From contig CAWUER010000514.1 in NCBI GenBank assembly GCA_963921195.1, forward strand, positions 3,038,001 to 3,102,000: DNA of 64,000 bases. The letters are read 5' to 3'. Under the pieces are notes generated by a model. That model did not search any database and was not told the DNA's origin. It saw nothing but the letters and a program-made list of their open reading frames with translations. Shown here in pieces: positions 35,839-47,466 of this stretch; the stretch's first letter is position 1, and each line of letters opens with the position of its first letter. Origin of the DNA: Pegoplata infirma. Its lineage: Eukaryota > Arthropoda > Insecta > Diptera > Anthomyiidae. A program made the translations under genes and the position numbers.

Positions 35839-38800
35839 AATTTAAAATCGAGCAATCTCTTTTATTCTATTTAAACTTTATTGAAAAAGATTTAAATTCG
35901 TGCAAAGGCATTTGAAATCGATATAATGGTAACCTTGATATAGCCATTTCAAGTTATTACAAGTAACCCGAAAATATTTTTGATATGAATGCATAAATAT
36001 CTGTTAATACTAGTCCGATAGTCTTAATTTTTTTCTGTCATGATAAAGCTAATATACTTATGCCTTCTAGTTTTTATAGAGTCAAAATCGCATCATTATT
36101 TACCGAGTTATAGCAATTTAAAAATGAGGGTCTCCAAAAAACCTTAAATAATGGGTTTCTCATAAAAATGAAAAAAAAAACTTTGCATAAATGCATATAT
36201 CTCTGTAAGTACCAGCCCGATTGTCTCACATTTGGTTCCAGAGGAAAGATAAAGTCTCAATCTTTTATTTTTTTGTTATTTTGACAAAATCGGAGCAATA
36301 GTTGCAGAGATACAGCCGTTGAAAGTAAAAGGTCTCCAGACTACGAAAAATTACAAGTTTATCATTTTTGAAAAAATAAATTTTTTTAAAAATTTAAAAT
36401 CGAGCAATCTCTTTTATTCTATTTAAACTTTATTGAAAAAGATTTAAATTCGTGCAAAGGCATTTGAAATCGAAATAATGGTAACCTTGATATAGCCATT
36501 TCAAGTTATTACAAGTAACCCGAAAATATTTTTGACATGAATGCATAAATATCTGTTAATACTAGTCCGATAGTCTTAATTTTTTTCTGTCATGATAAAG
36601 CTAATATACTTATGCCTTCTAGTTTTTATAGAGTCAAAATCGGATCATTATTTACCGAGTTATAGCAATTTAAAAATTAGGGTCTCCAAAAAACCTTAAA
36701 TAATGGGTTTCTCATAAAAATGAAAAAAAAACTTTGCATAAATGCATATATCTCTGTAAGTACCAGCCCGATTGTCTCACATTTGGTTCCAGAGGAAAGA
36801 TAAAGTCTCAATCTTTTATTTTTTTGTTATTTTGACAAAATCGGAGCAATAGTTGCAGAGATACAGCCGTTGAAAGTAAAAGGTCTCCAGACTACGAAAA
36901 ATTACAAGTTTATCATTTTTGAAAAAATAAATTTTTTTAAAAATTTAAAATCGAGCAATCTCTTTTATTCTATTTAAAATCGAAATAATGGTAACCTTGA
37001 TATAGCCATTTCAAGTTATTACAAGTAACCCGAAAATATTTTTGATATGAATGCATAAATATCTGTTAATACTAGTCTGATAGTCTTAAATTTTTTCTGT
37101 CATGATAAAGCTAATATACTTATGCATTCTAGTTTTTATAGAGTCAAAATAGCATCATTATTTACCGAGTTATAGCAATTTAAAAATTAGGGTCTCCAAA
37201 AAACCTTAAATAATGGGTTTCTCATAAAAATGAAAAAAAAACTTTGCATAAATGCATATATCTCTGTAAGTACCAGCCCGATTGTCTCACATTTGGTTCC
37301 AGAGGAAAGATAAAGTCTCAATCTTTTATTTTTTTGTTATTTTGACAAAATCGGAGCAATAGTTGCAGAGATACAGCCGTTGAAAGTAAAAGGTCTCCAG
37401 ACTACGAAAAATTACAAGTTTATCATTTTTGAAAAAATAAATTTTTTTAAAAATTTAAAATCGAGCAATCTCTTTTATTCTATTTAAACTTTATTGAAAA
37501 AGATTTAAATTCGTGCAAAGGCATTTGAAATCGATATAATGGTAACCTTGATATAGCCATTTCAAGTTATTACAAGTAACCCGAAAATATTTTTGATATG
37601 AATGCATAAATATCTGTTAATACTAGTCCGATAGTCTTAATTTTTTTCTGTCATGATAAAGCTAATATACTTATGCCTTCTAGTTTTTATAGAGTCAAAA
37701 TCGCATCATTATTTACCGAGTTATAGCAATTTAAAAATGAGGGTCTCCAAAAAACCTTAAATAATGGGTTTCTCATAAAAATGAAAAAAAAAACTTTGCA
37801 TAAATGCATATATCTCTGTAAGTACCAGCCCGATTGTCTCACATTTGGTTCCAGAGGAAAGATAAAGTCTCAATCTTTTATTTTTTTGTTATTTTGACAA
37901 AATCGGAGCAATAGTTGCAGAGATACAGCCGTTGAAAGTAAAAGGTCTCCAGACTACGAAAAATTACAAGTTTATCATTTTTGAAAAAATAAATTTTTTT
38001 AAAAATTTAAAATCGAGCAATCTCTTTTATTCTATTTAAACTTTATTGAAAAAGATTTAAATTCGTGCAAAGGTATTTGAAATCGATATAATGGTAACCC
38101 CATTTCAAGTTATTACAAGTAACCCGAAAATATTTTTGATATGAATGCATAAATATCTGTTAATACTAGTCCGATAGTCTTAATTTTTTTCTGTCATGAT
38201 AAAGCTAATATACTTATGCCTTCTAGTTTTTATAGAGTCAAAATCGCATCATTATTTACCGAGTTATAGCAATTTAAAAATGAGGGTCTCCAAAAAACCT
38301 TAAATAATGGGTTTCTCATAAAAATGAAAAAAAAACTTTGCATAAATGCATATATCTCTGTAAGTACCAGCCCGATTGTCTCACATTTGGTTCCAGAGGA
38401 AAGATAAAGTCTCAATCTTTTATTTTTTTGTTATTTTGACAAAATCGGAGCAATAGTTGCAGAGATACAGCCGTTGAAAGTAAAAGGTCTCCAGACTACG
38501 AAAAATTACAAGTTTATCATTTTTGAAAAAATAAATTTTTTTAAAAATTTAAAATCGAGCAATCTCTTTTATTCTATTTAAACTTTATTGAAAAAGATTT
38601 AAATTCGTGCAAAGGCATTTGAAATCGAAATAATGGTAACCTTGATATAGCCATTTCAAGTTATTACAAGTAACCCGAAAATATTTTTGACATGAATGCA
38701 TAAATATCTGTTAATACTAGTCCGATAGTCTTAATTTTTTTCTGTCATGATAAAGCTAATATACTTATGCCTTCTAGTTTTTATAGAGTCAAAATCGGAT

Positions 38801-40193
38801 CATTATTTACCGAGTTATAGCAATTTAAAAATTAGGGTCTCCAAAAAACCTTAAATAATGGGTTTCTCATAAAAATGAAAAAAAACTTTGCATAAATGCA
38901 TATATCTCTGTAAGTACCAGCCCGATTGTCTCACATTTGGTTCCAGAGGAAAGATAAAGTCTCAATCTTTTATTTTTTTGTTATTTTGACATAATCGGAG
39001 CAATAGTTGCATAGATACAGCCGTTGAAAGTAAAAGGTCTCCAGACTACGAAAAATTTCAAGTTTATCATTTTTGAAAAAATAATTTTTTTTAAAAATTT
39101 AAAATCGAGCAATCTCTTTTATTCTATTTAAAATCGAAATAATGGTAACCTTGATATAGCCATTTCAAGTTATTACAAGTAACCCGAAAATATTTTTGAT
39201 ATGAATGCATAAATATCTGTTAATACTAGTCTGATAGTCTTAAATTTTTTCTGTCATGATAAAGCTAATATACTTATGCATTCTAGTTTTTATAGAGTCA
39301 AAATCGCATCATTATTTACCGAGTTATAGCAATTTAAAAATTAGGGTCTCCAAAAAACCTTAAATAATGGGTTTCTCATAAAAATGAAAAAAAAAACTTT
39401 GCATAAATGCATATATCTCTGTAAGTACCAGCCCGATTGTCTCACATTTGGTTCCAGAGGAAAGATAAAGTCTCAATCTTTTATTTTTTTGTTATTTTGA
39501 CAAAATCGGAGCAATAGTTGCAGAGATACAGCCGTTGAAAGTAAAAGGTCTCCAGACTACGAAAAATTACAAGTTTATCATTTTTGAAAAAATAAATTTT
39601 TTTAAAAATTTAAAATCGAGCAATCTCTTTTATTCTATTTAAACTTTATTGAAAAAGATTTAAATTCGTGCAAAGGCATTTGAAATCGAAATAATGGTAA
39701 CCTTGATATAGCCATTTCAAGTTATTACAAGTAACCCGAAAATATTTTTGACATGAATGCATAAATATCTGTTAATACTAGTCCGATAGTCTTAATTTTT
39801 TTCTGTCATGATAAAGCTAATATACTTATGCCTTCTAGTTTTTATAGAGTCAAAATCGGATCATTATTTACCGAGTTATAGCAATTTAAAAATTAGGGTC
39901 TCCAAAAAACCTTAAATAATGGGTTTCTCATAAAAATGAAAAAAAAACTTTGCATAAATGCATATATCTCTGTAAGTACCAGCCCGATTGTCTCACATTT
40001 GGTTCCAGAGGAAAGATAAAGTCTCAATCATTTATTTTTTTGTTATTTTGACAAAATCGGAGCAATAGTTGCAGAGATACAGCCGTTGAAAGTAAAAGGT
40101 CTCCAGACTACGAAAAATTACAAGTTTATCATTTTTGAAAAAATAAATTTTTTTAAAAATTTAAAATCGAGCAATCTCTTTTATTCTATTTAA

Positions 40194-40500
40194 CACGGTG
40201 AGCCTCAGCGATGTTCAGGTTGAACTTTAGTGTCGACGAAAAGTGTAAATGCAGTTCGATTTCTACATTATTAGTTGTCACAAAACTGTTTTCAGCGAAA
40301 TCGTAGCTGATCGCATTCGCGAGATATCGCGAAATTAGTGATTTTATATTTTAAAAAATTTTGATATTGAAGTTTTTTAAATATTTTCAAAAACTGAGTA
40401 TACAGTTTTCATTGTACTTATTTTAAGGTCACAAAACAGTAAACATCGAAATCCTATCTTCTTTAGTTCGCGAGAAATCGGGAAATAACTTTTTTGTCAA
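40194..40500 (+). repeat. Left long terminal inverted repeat of the 1.8-kb TTAA element
   Basis: The first 55 bases mirror the right end exactly. Matching then continues with scattered differences through two palindrome-bearing units (near 40317 and 40469). Confidence 0.88.
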
Positions 40501-41689
40501 TTTTTGTTTTTCAACTTTTTCTAGGTTTTTTTCAAATGCTGTGGAAAGCTGATATGCACTTTAATGTGTACGTGATCGAAGGTCATAAGGGTGTTGACAT
40601 CAAAGTTGTAGGTGTACACTGTCGCAAGATTTCGCGGAATTATTAATATATTTTTTATTTTTTTTTTATTTTTCAATTTTGCATGTTCTTTTGAAATGGT
40701 GTAAAAACGTGGTATGCATTTTTATTTGTACATGATAAAAAGACATTAAACTGCTAACACAAAAGTCCTATGTGGTCAATTCTTTAAGGAATCGCAAAGT
40801 TAATAAATGGTTATGAATTATTTGAAGAAAAAGAGAGTGCATAATAATATTACAATACAAAATAAATGAAAAAAAAAATTGAAAAATTTTTCGCGATTTT
40901 CGCGAAAATTAGCGTCAATATATAGATTTTAGCAGTTTTACCACCTTCAGTTACGGGCAATTTAAACTGCATACCATATACTTGTCGTTACTTAAATTTT
41001 TTTTTTTTTGATACCAAAGAAAAAAAAGTAATTTATTATAAAAGCTCGTACAGTAATTTTGCGATTTCTCGGGAAATTGATCGTCTATAATTTTTATGCT
41101 TGCAGTTTTGTCACCTCTAATAACCTCGAATTCAAACTGCATACCACATTTTTGTCGTTAATTGTAGTATATGTTTTAACAGACCACAAATAACACAAAT
41201 TAATGAATAAATAGTAGATAAGCGAGTTTTTTTGCGATATCTCGAAGAATTAAGCAGCTAGAATTTAAATGTTAACAGCCTTATGACCTTTGATCAATAG
41301 CAAGTCAAACTGCATTTCGTGTTTTTCAACAATGTTAAAGAAACTTCTTTTATTAATCAAAACAAGAAATACCCCCAAAAAGCTGTTTTTCGCTATTTCT
41401 CGCGAAAGTGAGCAGCTATAATTTTTTTGGGGGCAGTTTTAATTTCTTCCAGCATGTTCAAATCAAACTGCTTACTACTTTTTTTTATCATTTCTAAAGA
41501 ACCGGGTTTAAAATATAATAAAAAAAAAATATATATATATATATGATTACGCGATATCTCGCGAAATTTAGCACCTACAATTTTGATGTCAACAGCTGTG
41601 TGACCTTTGATCAACCACAAGTAAAACTGCATACCATGTTTTTATGAAATTTTAAAAAATCATATATGAAGATAAAAACAAAAATAAAA
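40501..41689. repeat. Degenerate unit array between the arms, no gene
   Basis: Units of about 150-170 bp point rightward on the left side and leftward on the right side, meeting near 40.86 kb in an AT-rich, low-complexity stretch. Minus-strand frames of 63 and 79 codons (40951-41142 and 41393-41632) are sections of these units. They start MQFEFEVIRG and MQFYLWLIKG and are not independent genes. An AT microsatellite, (TA)n, lies near 41530-41543. Confidence 0.75.
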
Positions 41690-41996
41690 ACAGCAAAAAA
41701 GTAATTTCGCGATTTCTCGCGAAATTGAGAAGATATGATTTCGCTGTTAACTGTGTTGTGACATGTAAATAAATACAATTAAAACTGCATACCCAGTTTT
41801 TGAAGATATTTAAAAAACTTCATTGTCAAAATTTTAGAAAATACAAAAACACTAATTTCGCGATATCTCGCGAATGCGATCAGCTACGATTTCGCTGTTA
41901 ACAGTTTTGTGACATTTATTCATGTAGAAATCGAACTGCGCTTACACTTTTCGTCGACACTAAAGTTCAACCTGAACATCGCTGAGGCTCACCGTG
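41690..41996 (-). repeat. Right long terminal inverted repeat of the 1.8-kb TTAA element
   Basis: This is the mirror of the left arm. It includes the palindromes near 41704 and 41855 and the terminal GCTGAGGCTCACCGTG before TTAA. Confidence 0.88.
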
Positions 41997-42411
41997 TTAA
42001 ACTTTATTGAAAAAGATTTAAATTCGTGCGAAGGCATTTGAAATCGAAATAATGGTAACCTTGATATAGCCATTTCAAGTTATTACAAATAACCCGAAAA
42101 TATTTTTGATATGAATGCATAAATATCTGTTAATACTAGTCTGATAGTCTTAAATTTTTTCTGTCATGATAAAGCTAATATACTTATGCATTCTAGTTTT
42201 TATAGAGTCAAAATCGCATCATTATTTACCGAGTTATAGCAAATTAAAAATTAGGGTCTCCAAAAAACCTTAAATAATGGGTTTCTCATAAAAATGAAAA
42301 AAAAACTTTGCATAAATGCATATATCTCTGTAAGTACCAGCCCGATTGTCTCACATTTGGTTCCAGAGGAAAGATAAAGTCTCAATCTTTTATTTTTTTG
42401 TTATTTTGACA

Positions 42412-42619
42412 AAATCGGAGCAATAGTTGCAGAGATACAGCCGTTGAAAGTAAAAGGTCTCCAGACTACGAAAAATTACAAGTTTATCATTTTTGAAAAA
42501 ATAAATTTTTTTAAAAAATCGGAGCAATAGTTGCAGAGATACAGCCGTTGAAAGTAAAAGGTCTCCAGACTACGAAAAATTACAAGTTTATCATTTTTGA
42601 AAAAATAAATTTTTTTAAA
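42412..42619 (+). repeat. 104-bp tandem duplication inside a monomer, copy 2
   Basis: The same duplication and the same junction as at 35631, with AAATCGGAGCAATAG at 42412 and 42516. It therefore shares an origin with the other three. Confidence 0.9.
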
Positions 42620-44129
42620 AATTTAAAATCGAGCAATCTCTTTTATTCTATTTAAACTTTATTGAAAAAGATTTAAATTCGTGCAAAGGCATTTGAAATC
42701 GATATAATGGTAACCTTGATATAGCCATTTCAAGTTATTACAAGTAACCCGAACATATTTTTGATATGAATGCATAAATATCTGTTAATACTAGTCCGAT
42801 AGTCTTAATTTTTTTCTGTCATGATAAAGCTAATATACTTATGCCTTCTAGTTTTTATAGAGTCAAAATCGCATCATTATTTACCGAGTTATAGCAATTT
42901 AAAAATGAGGGTCTCCAAAAAACCTTAAATAATGGGTTTCTCATAAAAATGAAAAAAAAAACTTTGCATAAATGCATATATCTCTGTAAGTACCAGCCCG
43001 ATTGTCTCACATTTGGTTCCAGAGGAAAGATAAAGTCTCAATCTTTTATTTTTTTGTTATTTTGACAAAATCGGAGCAATAGTTGCAGAGATACAGCCGT
43101 TGAAAGTAAAAGGTCTCCAGACTACGAAAAATTACAAGTTTATCATTTTTGAAAAAATAAATTTTTTTAAAAATTTAAAATCGAGCAATCTCTTTTATTC
43201 TATTTAAACTTTATTGAAAAAGATTTAAATTCGTGCAAAGGCATTTGAAATCGAAATAATGGTAACCTTGATATAGCCATTTCAAGTTATTACAAGTAAC
43301 CCGAAAATATTTTTGACATGAATGCATAAATATCTGTTAATACTAGTCCGATAGTCTTAATTTTTTTCTGTCATGATAAAGCTAATATACTTATGCCTTC
43401 TAGTTTTTATAGAGTCAAAATCGGATCATTATTTACCGAGTTATAGCAATTTAAAAATTAGGGTCTCCAAAAAACCTTAAATAATGGGTTTCTCATAAAA
43501 ATGAAAAAAAAAACTTTGCATAAATGCATATATCTCTGTAAGTACTAGCCCGATTGTCTCACATTTGGTTCCAGAGGAAAGATAAAGTCTCAATCTTTTA
43601 TTTTTTTGTTATTTTGACAAAATCGGAGCAATAGTTGCAGAGATACAGCCGTTGAAAGTAAAAGGTCTCCAGACTACGAGAAATTACAAGTTTATCATTT
43701 TTGAAAAAATAAATTTTTTTAAAAATTTAAAATCGAGCAATCTCTTTTATTCTATTTAAAATCGAAATAATGGTAACCTTGATATAGCCATTTCAAGTTA
43801 TTACAAGTAACCCGAAAATATTTTTGATATGAATGCATAAATATCTGTTAATACTAGTCTGATAGTCTTAAATTTTTTCTGTCATGATAAAGCTAATATA
43901 CTTATGCATTCTAGTTTTTATAGAGTCAAAATCGCATCATTATTTACCGAGTTATAGCAATTTAAAAATTAGGGTCTCCAAAAAACCTTAAATAATGGGT
44001 TTCTCATAAAAATTAAAAAAAAACTTTGCATAAATGCATATATCTCTGTAAGTACCAGCCCGATTGTCTCACATTTGGTTCCAGAGGAAAGATAAAGTCT
44101 CAATCTTTTATTTTTTTGTTATTTTGACA

Positions 44130-44337
44130 AAATCGGAGCAATAGTTGCAGAGATACAGCCGTTGAAAGTAAAAGGTCTCCAGACTACGAAAAATTACAAG
44201 TTTATCATTTTTGAAAAAATAAATTTTTTTAAAAAATCGGAGCAATAGTTGCAGAGATACAGCCGTTGAAAGTAAAAGGTCTCCAGACTACGAAAAATTA
44301 CAAGTTTATCATTTTTGAAAAAATAAATTTTTTTAAA
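44130..44337 (+). repeat. 104-bp tandem duplication inside a monomer, copy 3
   Basis: AAATCGG at 44130 and 44234 with an identical junction. It makes its monomer 655 bp long (44432 minus 43777) and lies in the first copy of the 3129-bp block. Confidence 0.9.
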
Positions 44338-46043
44338 AATTTAAAATCGAGCAATCTCTTTTATTCTATTTAAACTTTATTGAAAAAGATTTAAATTCGT
44401 GCAAAGGCATTTGAAATCGAAATAATGGTAACCTTGATATAGCCATTTCAAGTTATTACAAGTAACCCGAAAATATTTTTGACATGAATGCATAAATATC
44501 TGTTAATACTAGTCCGATAGTCTTAATTTTTTTCTGTCATGATAATGCTAATATACTTATGCCTTCTAGTTTTTATAGAGTCAAAATCGGATCATTATTT
44601 ACCGAGTTATAGCAATTTAAAAATTAGGGTCTCCAAAAAACCTTAAATAATGGGTTTCTCATAAAAATGAAAAAAAAACTTTGCATAAATGCATATATCT
44701 CTGTAAGTACCAGCCCGATTGTCTCACATTTGGTTCCAGAGGAAAGATAAAGTCTCAATCTTTTATTTTTTTGTTATTTTGACAAAATCGGAGCAATAGT
44801 TGCAGAGATACAGCCGTTGAAAGTAAAAGGTCTCCAGACTACGAAAAATTACAAGTTTATCATTTTTGAAAAAATAAATTTTTTTAAAAATTTAAAATCG
44901 AGCAATCTCTTTTATTCTATTTAAACTTTATTGAAAAAGATTTAAATTCGTGCAAAGGCATTTGAAATCGATATAATGGTAACCTTGATATAGCCATTTC
45001 AAGTTATTACAAGTAACCCGAAAATATTTTTGATATGAATGCATAAATAATTGTTAATACTAGTCCGATAGTCTTAATTTTTTTCTGTCATAATAAAGCT
45101 AATATACTTATGCCTTCTAGTTTTTATAGAGTCAAAATCGCATCATTATTTACCGAGTTATAGCAATTTAAAAATGAGGGTCTCCAAAAAACCTTAAATA
45201 ATGGGTTTCTCATAAAAATGAAAAAAAAACTTTGCATAAATGCATATATCTCTGTAAGTACCAGCCCGATTGTCTCACATTTGGTTCCAGAGGAAAGATA
45301 AAGTCTCAATCTTTTATTTTTTTGTTATTTTGACAAAATCGGAGCAATAGTTGCAGAGATACAGCCGTTGAAAGTAAAAGGTCTCCAGACTACGAAAAAT
45401 TACAAGTTTATCATTTTTGAAAAAATAAATTTTTTTAAAAATTTAAAATCGAGCAATCTCTTTTATTCTATTTAAACTTTATTGAAAAAGATTTAAATTC
45501 GTGCAAAGGCATTTGAAATCGAAATAATGGTAACCTTGATATAGCCATTTCAAGTTATTACAAGTAACCCGAAAATATTTTTGACATGAATGCATAAATA
45601 TCTGTTAATACTAGTCCGATAGTCTTAATTTTTTTCTGTCATGATAAAGCTAATATACTTATGCCTTCTAGTTTTTATAGAGTCAAAATCGGATCATTAT
45701 TTACCGAGTTATAGCAATTTAAAAATTAGGGTCTCCAAAAAACCTTAAATAATGGGTTTCTCATAAAAATGAAAAAAAAACTTTGCATAAATGCATATAT
45801 CTCTGTAAGTACCAGCCCGATTGTCTCACATTTGGTTCCAGAGGAAAGATAAAGTCTCAATCTTTTATTTTTTTGTTATTTTGACGAAATCGGGGCAATA
45901 GTTGCAGAGATACAGCCGTTGAAAGTAAAAGGTCTCCAGACTACGAAAAATTACAAGTTTATCATTTTTGAAAAAATAAATTTTTTTAAAAATTTAAAAT
46001 CGAGCAATCTCTTTTATTCTATTTAAAATCGAAATAATGGTAA

Positions 46044-46394
46044 CCTTGATATAGCCATTTCAAGTTATTACAAGTAACCCGAAAATATTTTTGATATGAA
46101 TGCATAAATATCTGTTAATACTAGTCTGATAGTCTTAAATTTTTTCTGTCATGATAAAGCTAATATACTTATGCATTCTAGTTTTTATAGAGTCAAAATC
46201 GCATCATTATTTACCGAGTTATAGCAATTTAAAAATTAGGGTCTCCAAAAAACCTTAAATAATCAAGTTTATCATTTTTGAAAAAATAAATTTTTTTAAA
46301 AATTTAAAATCGAGCAATCTCTTTTATTCTATTTAAACTTTATTGAAAAAGATTTAAATTCGTGCAAAGGCATTTGAAATCGATATAATGGTAA
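46044..46394 (+). repeat. Contracted satellite monomer (351 bp) at the block junction
   Basis: ACCTTAAATAAT is joined directly to CAAGTTTATCATTTTTG near 46264, removing 200 bp. Both sides of the junction follow a GGTCTCC motif at a similar distance in the normal monomer, so the deletion joins equivalent points of two internal subrepeats. Confidence 0.87.
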
Positions 46395-47258
46395 CCTTGA
46401 TATAGCCATTTCAAGTTATTACAAGTAACCCGAAAATATTTTTGATATGAATGCATAAATAATTGTTAATACTAGTCCGATAGTCTTAATTTTTTTCTGT
46501 CATGATAAAGCTAATATACTTATGCCTTCTAGTTTTTATAGAGTCAAAATCGGATCATTATTTACCGAGTTATAGCAATTTAAAAATTAGGGTCTCCAAA
46601 AAACCTTAAATAATGGGTTTCTCATAAAAATGAAAAAAAAAACTTTGCATAAATGCATATATCTCTGTAAGTACCAGCCCGATTGTCTCACATTTGGTTC
46701 CAGAGGAAAGATAAAGTCTCAATCTTTTATTTTTTTGTTATTTTGACAAAATCGGAGCAATAGTTGCAGAGATACAGCCGTTGAAAGTAAAAGGTCTCCA
46801 GACTACGAGAAATTACAAGTTTATCATTTTTGAAAAAATAAATTTTTTTAAAAATTTAAAATCGAGCAATCTCTTTTATTCTATTTAAAATCGAAATAAT
46901 GGTAACCTTGATATAGCCATTTCAAGTTATTACAAGTAACCCGAAAATATTTTTGATATGAATGCATAAATATCTGTTAATACTAGTCTGATAGTCTTAA
47001 ATTTTTTCTGTCATGATAAAGCTAATATACTTATGCATTCTAGTTTTTATAGAGTCAAAATCGCATCATTATTTACCGAGTTATAGCAATTTAAAAATTA
47101 GGGTCTCCAAAAAACCTTAAATAATGGGTTTCTCATAAAAATTAAAAAAAAACTTTGCATAAATGCATATATCTCTGTAAGTACCAGCCCGATTGTCTCA
47201 CATTTGGTTCCAGAGGAAAGATAAAGTCTCAATCTTTTATTTTTTTGTTATTTTGACA

Positions 47259-47466
47259 AAATCGGAGCAATAGTTGCAGAGATACAGCCGTTGAAAGTAA
47301 AAGGTCTCCAGACTACGAAAAATTACAAGTTTATCATTTTTGAAAAAATAAATTTTTTTAAAAAATCGGAGCAATAGTTGCAGAGATACAGCCGTTGAAA
47401 GTAAAAGGTCTCCAGACTACGAAAAATTACAAGTTTATCATTTTTGAAAAAATAAATTTTTTTAAA
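47259..47466 (+). repeat. 104-bp tandem duplication inside a monomer, copy 4
   Basis: AAATCGG at 47259 and 47363. It is exactly 3129 bp after copy 3 and was carried by the block duplication. Confidence 0.9.

Larger units (their letters stand above)
26533..40193 (+). repeat. Satellite array block 5 (about 25 monomers, with block duplications and deletion variants)
   Basis: The same 551-bp monomer throughout. Between about 29.2 and 35.6 kb, sets of private variants recur at fixed offsets, showing recent multi-monomer duplications. Smaller events: a 10-bp loss at about 30493 (AAAATCGATTTACC), a 10-11 bp loss near 30897, a 10-bp loss at about 38098 (GTAACCCCATTTC), and two monomers lacking 41 bp near 36979 and 39133. 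No gene is present. Confidence 0.93.
40194..41996. mobile_element. TTAA-flanked element with long terminal inverted repeats built of ~155-bp units
   Basis: The 1803-bp insertion is bounded by TTAA at 40190-40193 and 41997-42000; the intact monomer reads TATTTAAAC there. The outer 55 bases are a perfect inverted repeat (40194-40248 with 41942-41996, starting CACGGTGAGCCTCAGC), and similarity is traceable inward for about 300 bases. The interior is a series of degenerate units, each with a palindrome related to TTCGCGAGATATCGCGAA. They lie near 40317, 40469, 40621 and 40890 in one orientation, and near 41060, 41233, 41390, 41550, 41704 and 41855 in the other. TTAA duplication suggests mobilisation by a piggyBac-type enzyme, but the ends do not resemble those of the piggyBac copy at 20185, so the partner is unknown. 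No transposase is present. Confidence 0.9.

Noticed and set aside
40951..41632. Two minus-strand frames of 63 and 79 codons as separate genes
   Set aside because: Each is one or more ~155-bp repeat units of the TTAA element. The shared pattern is reported as an observation instead of as genes.
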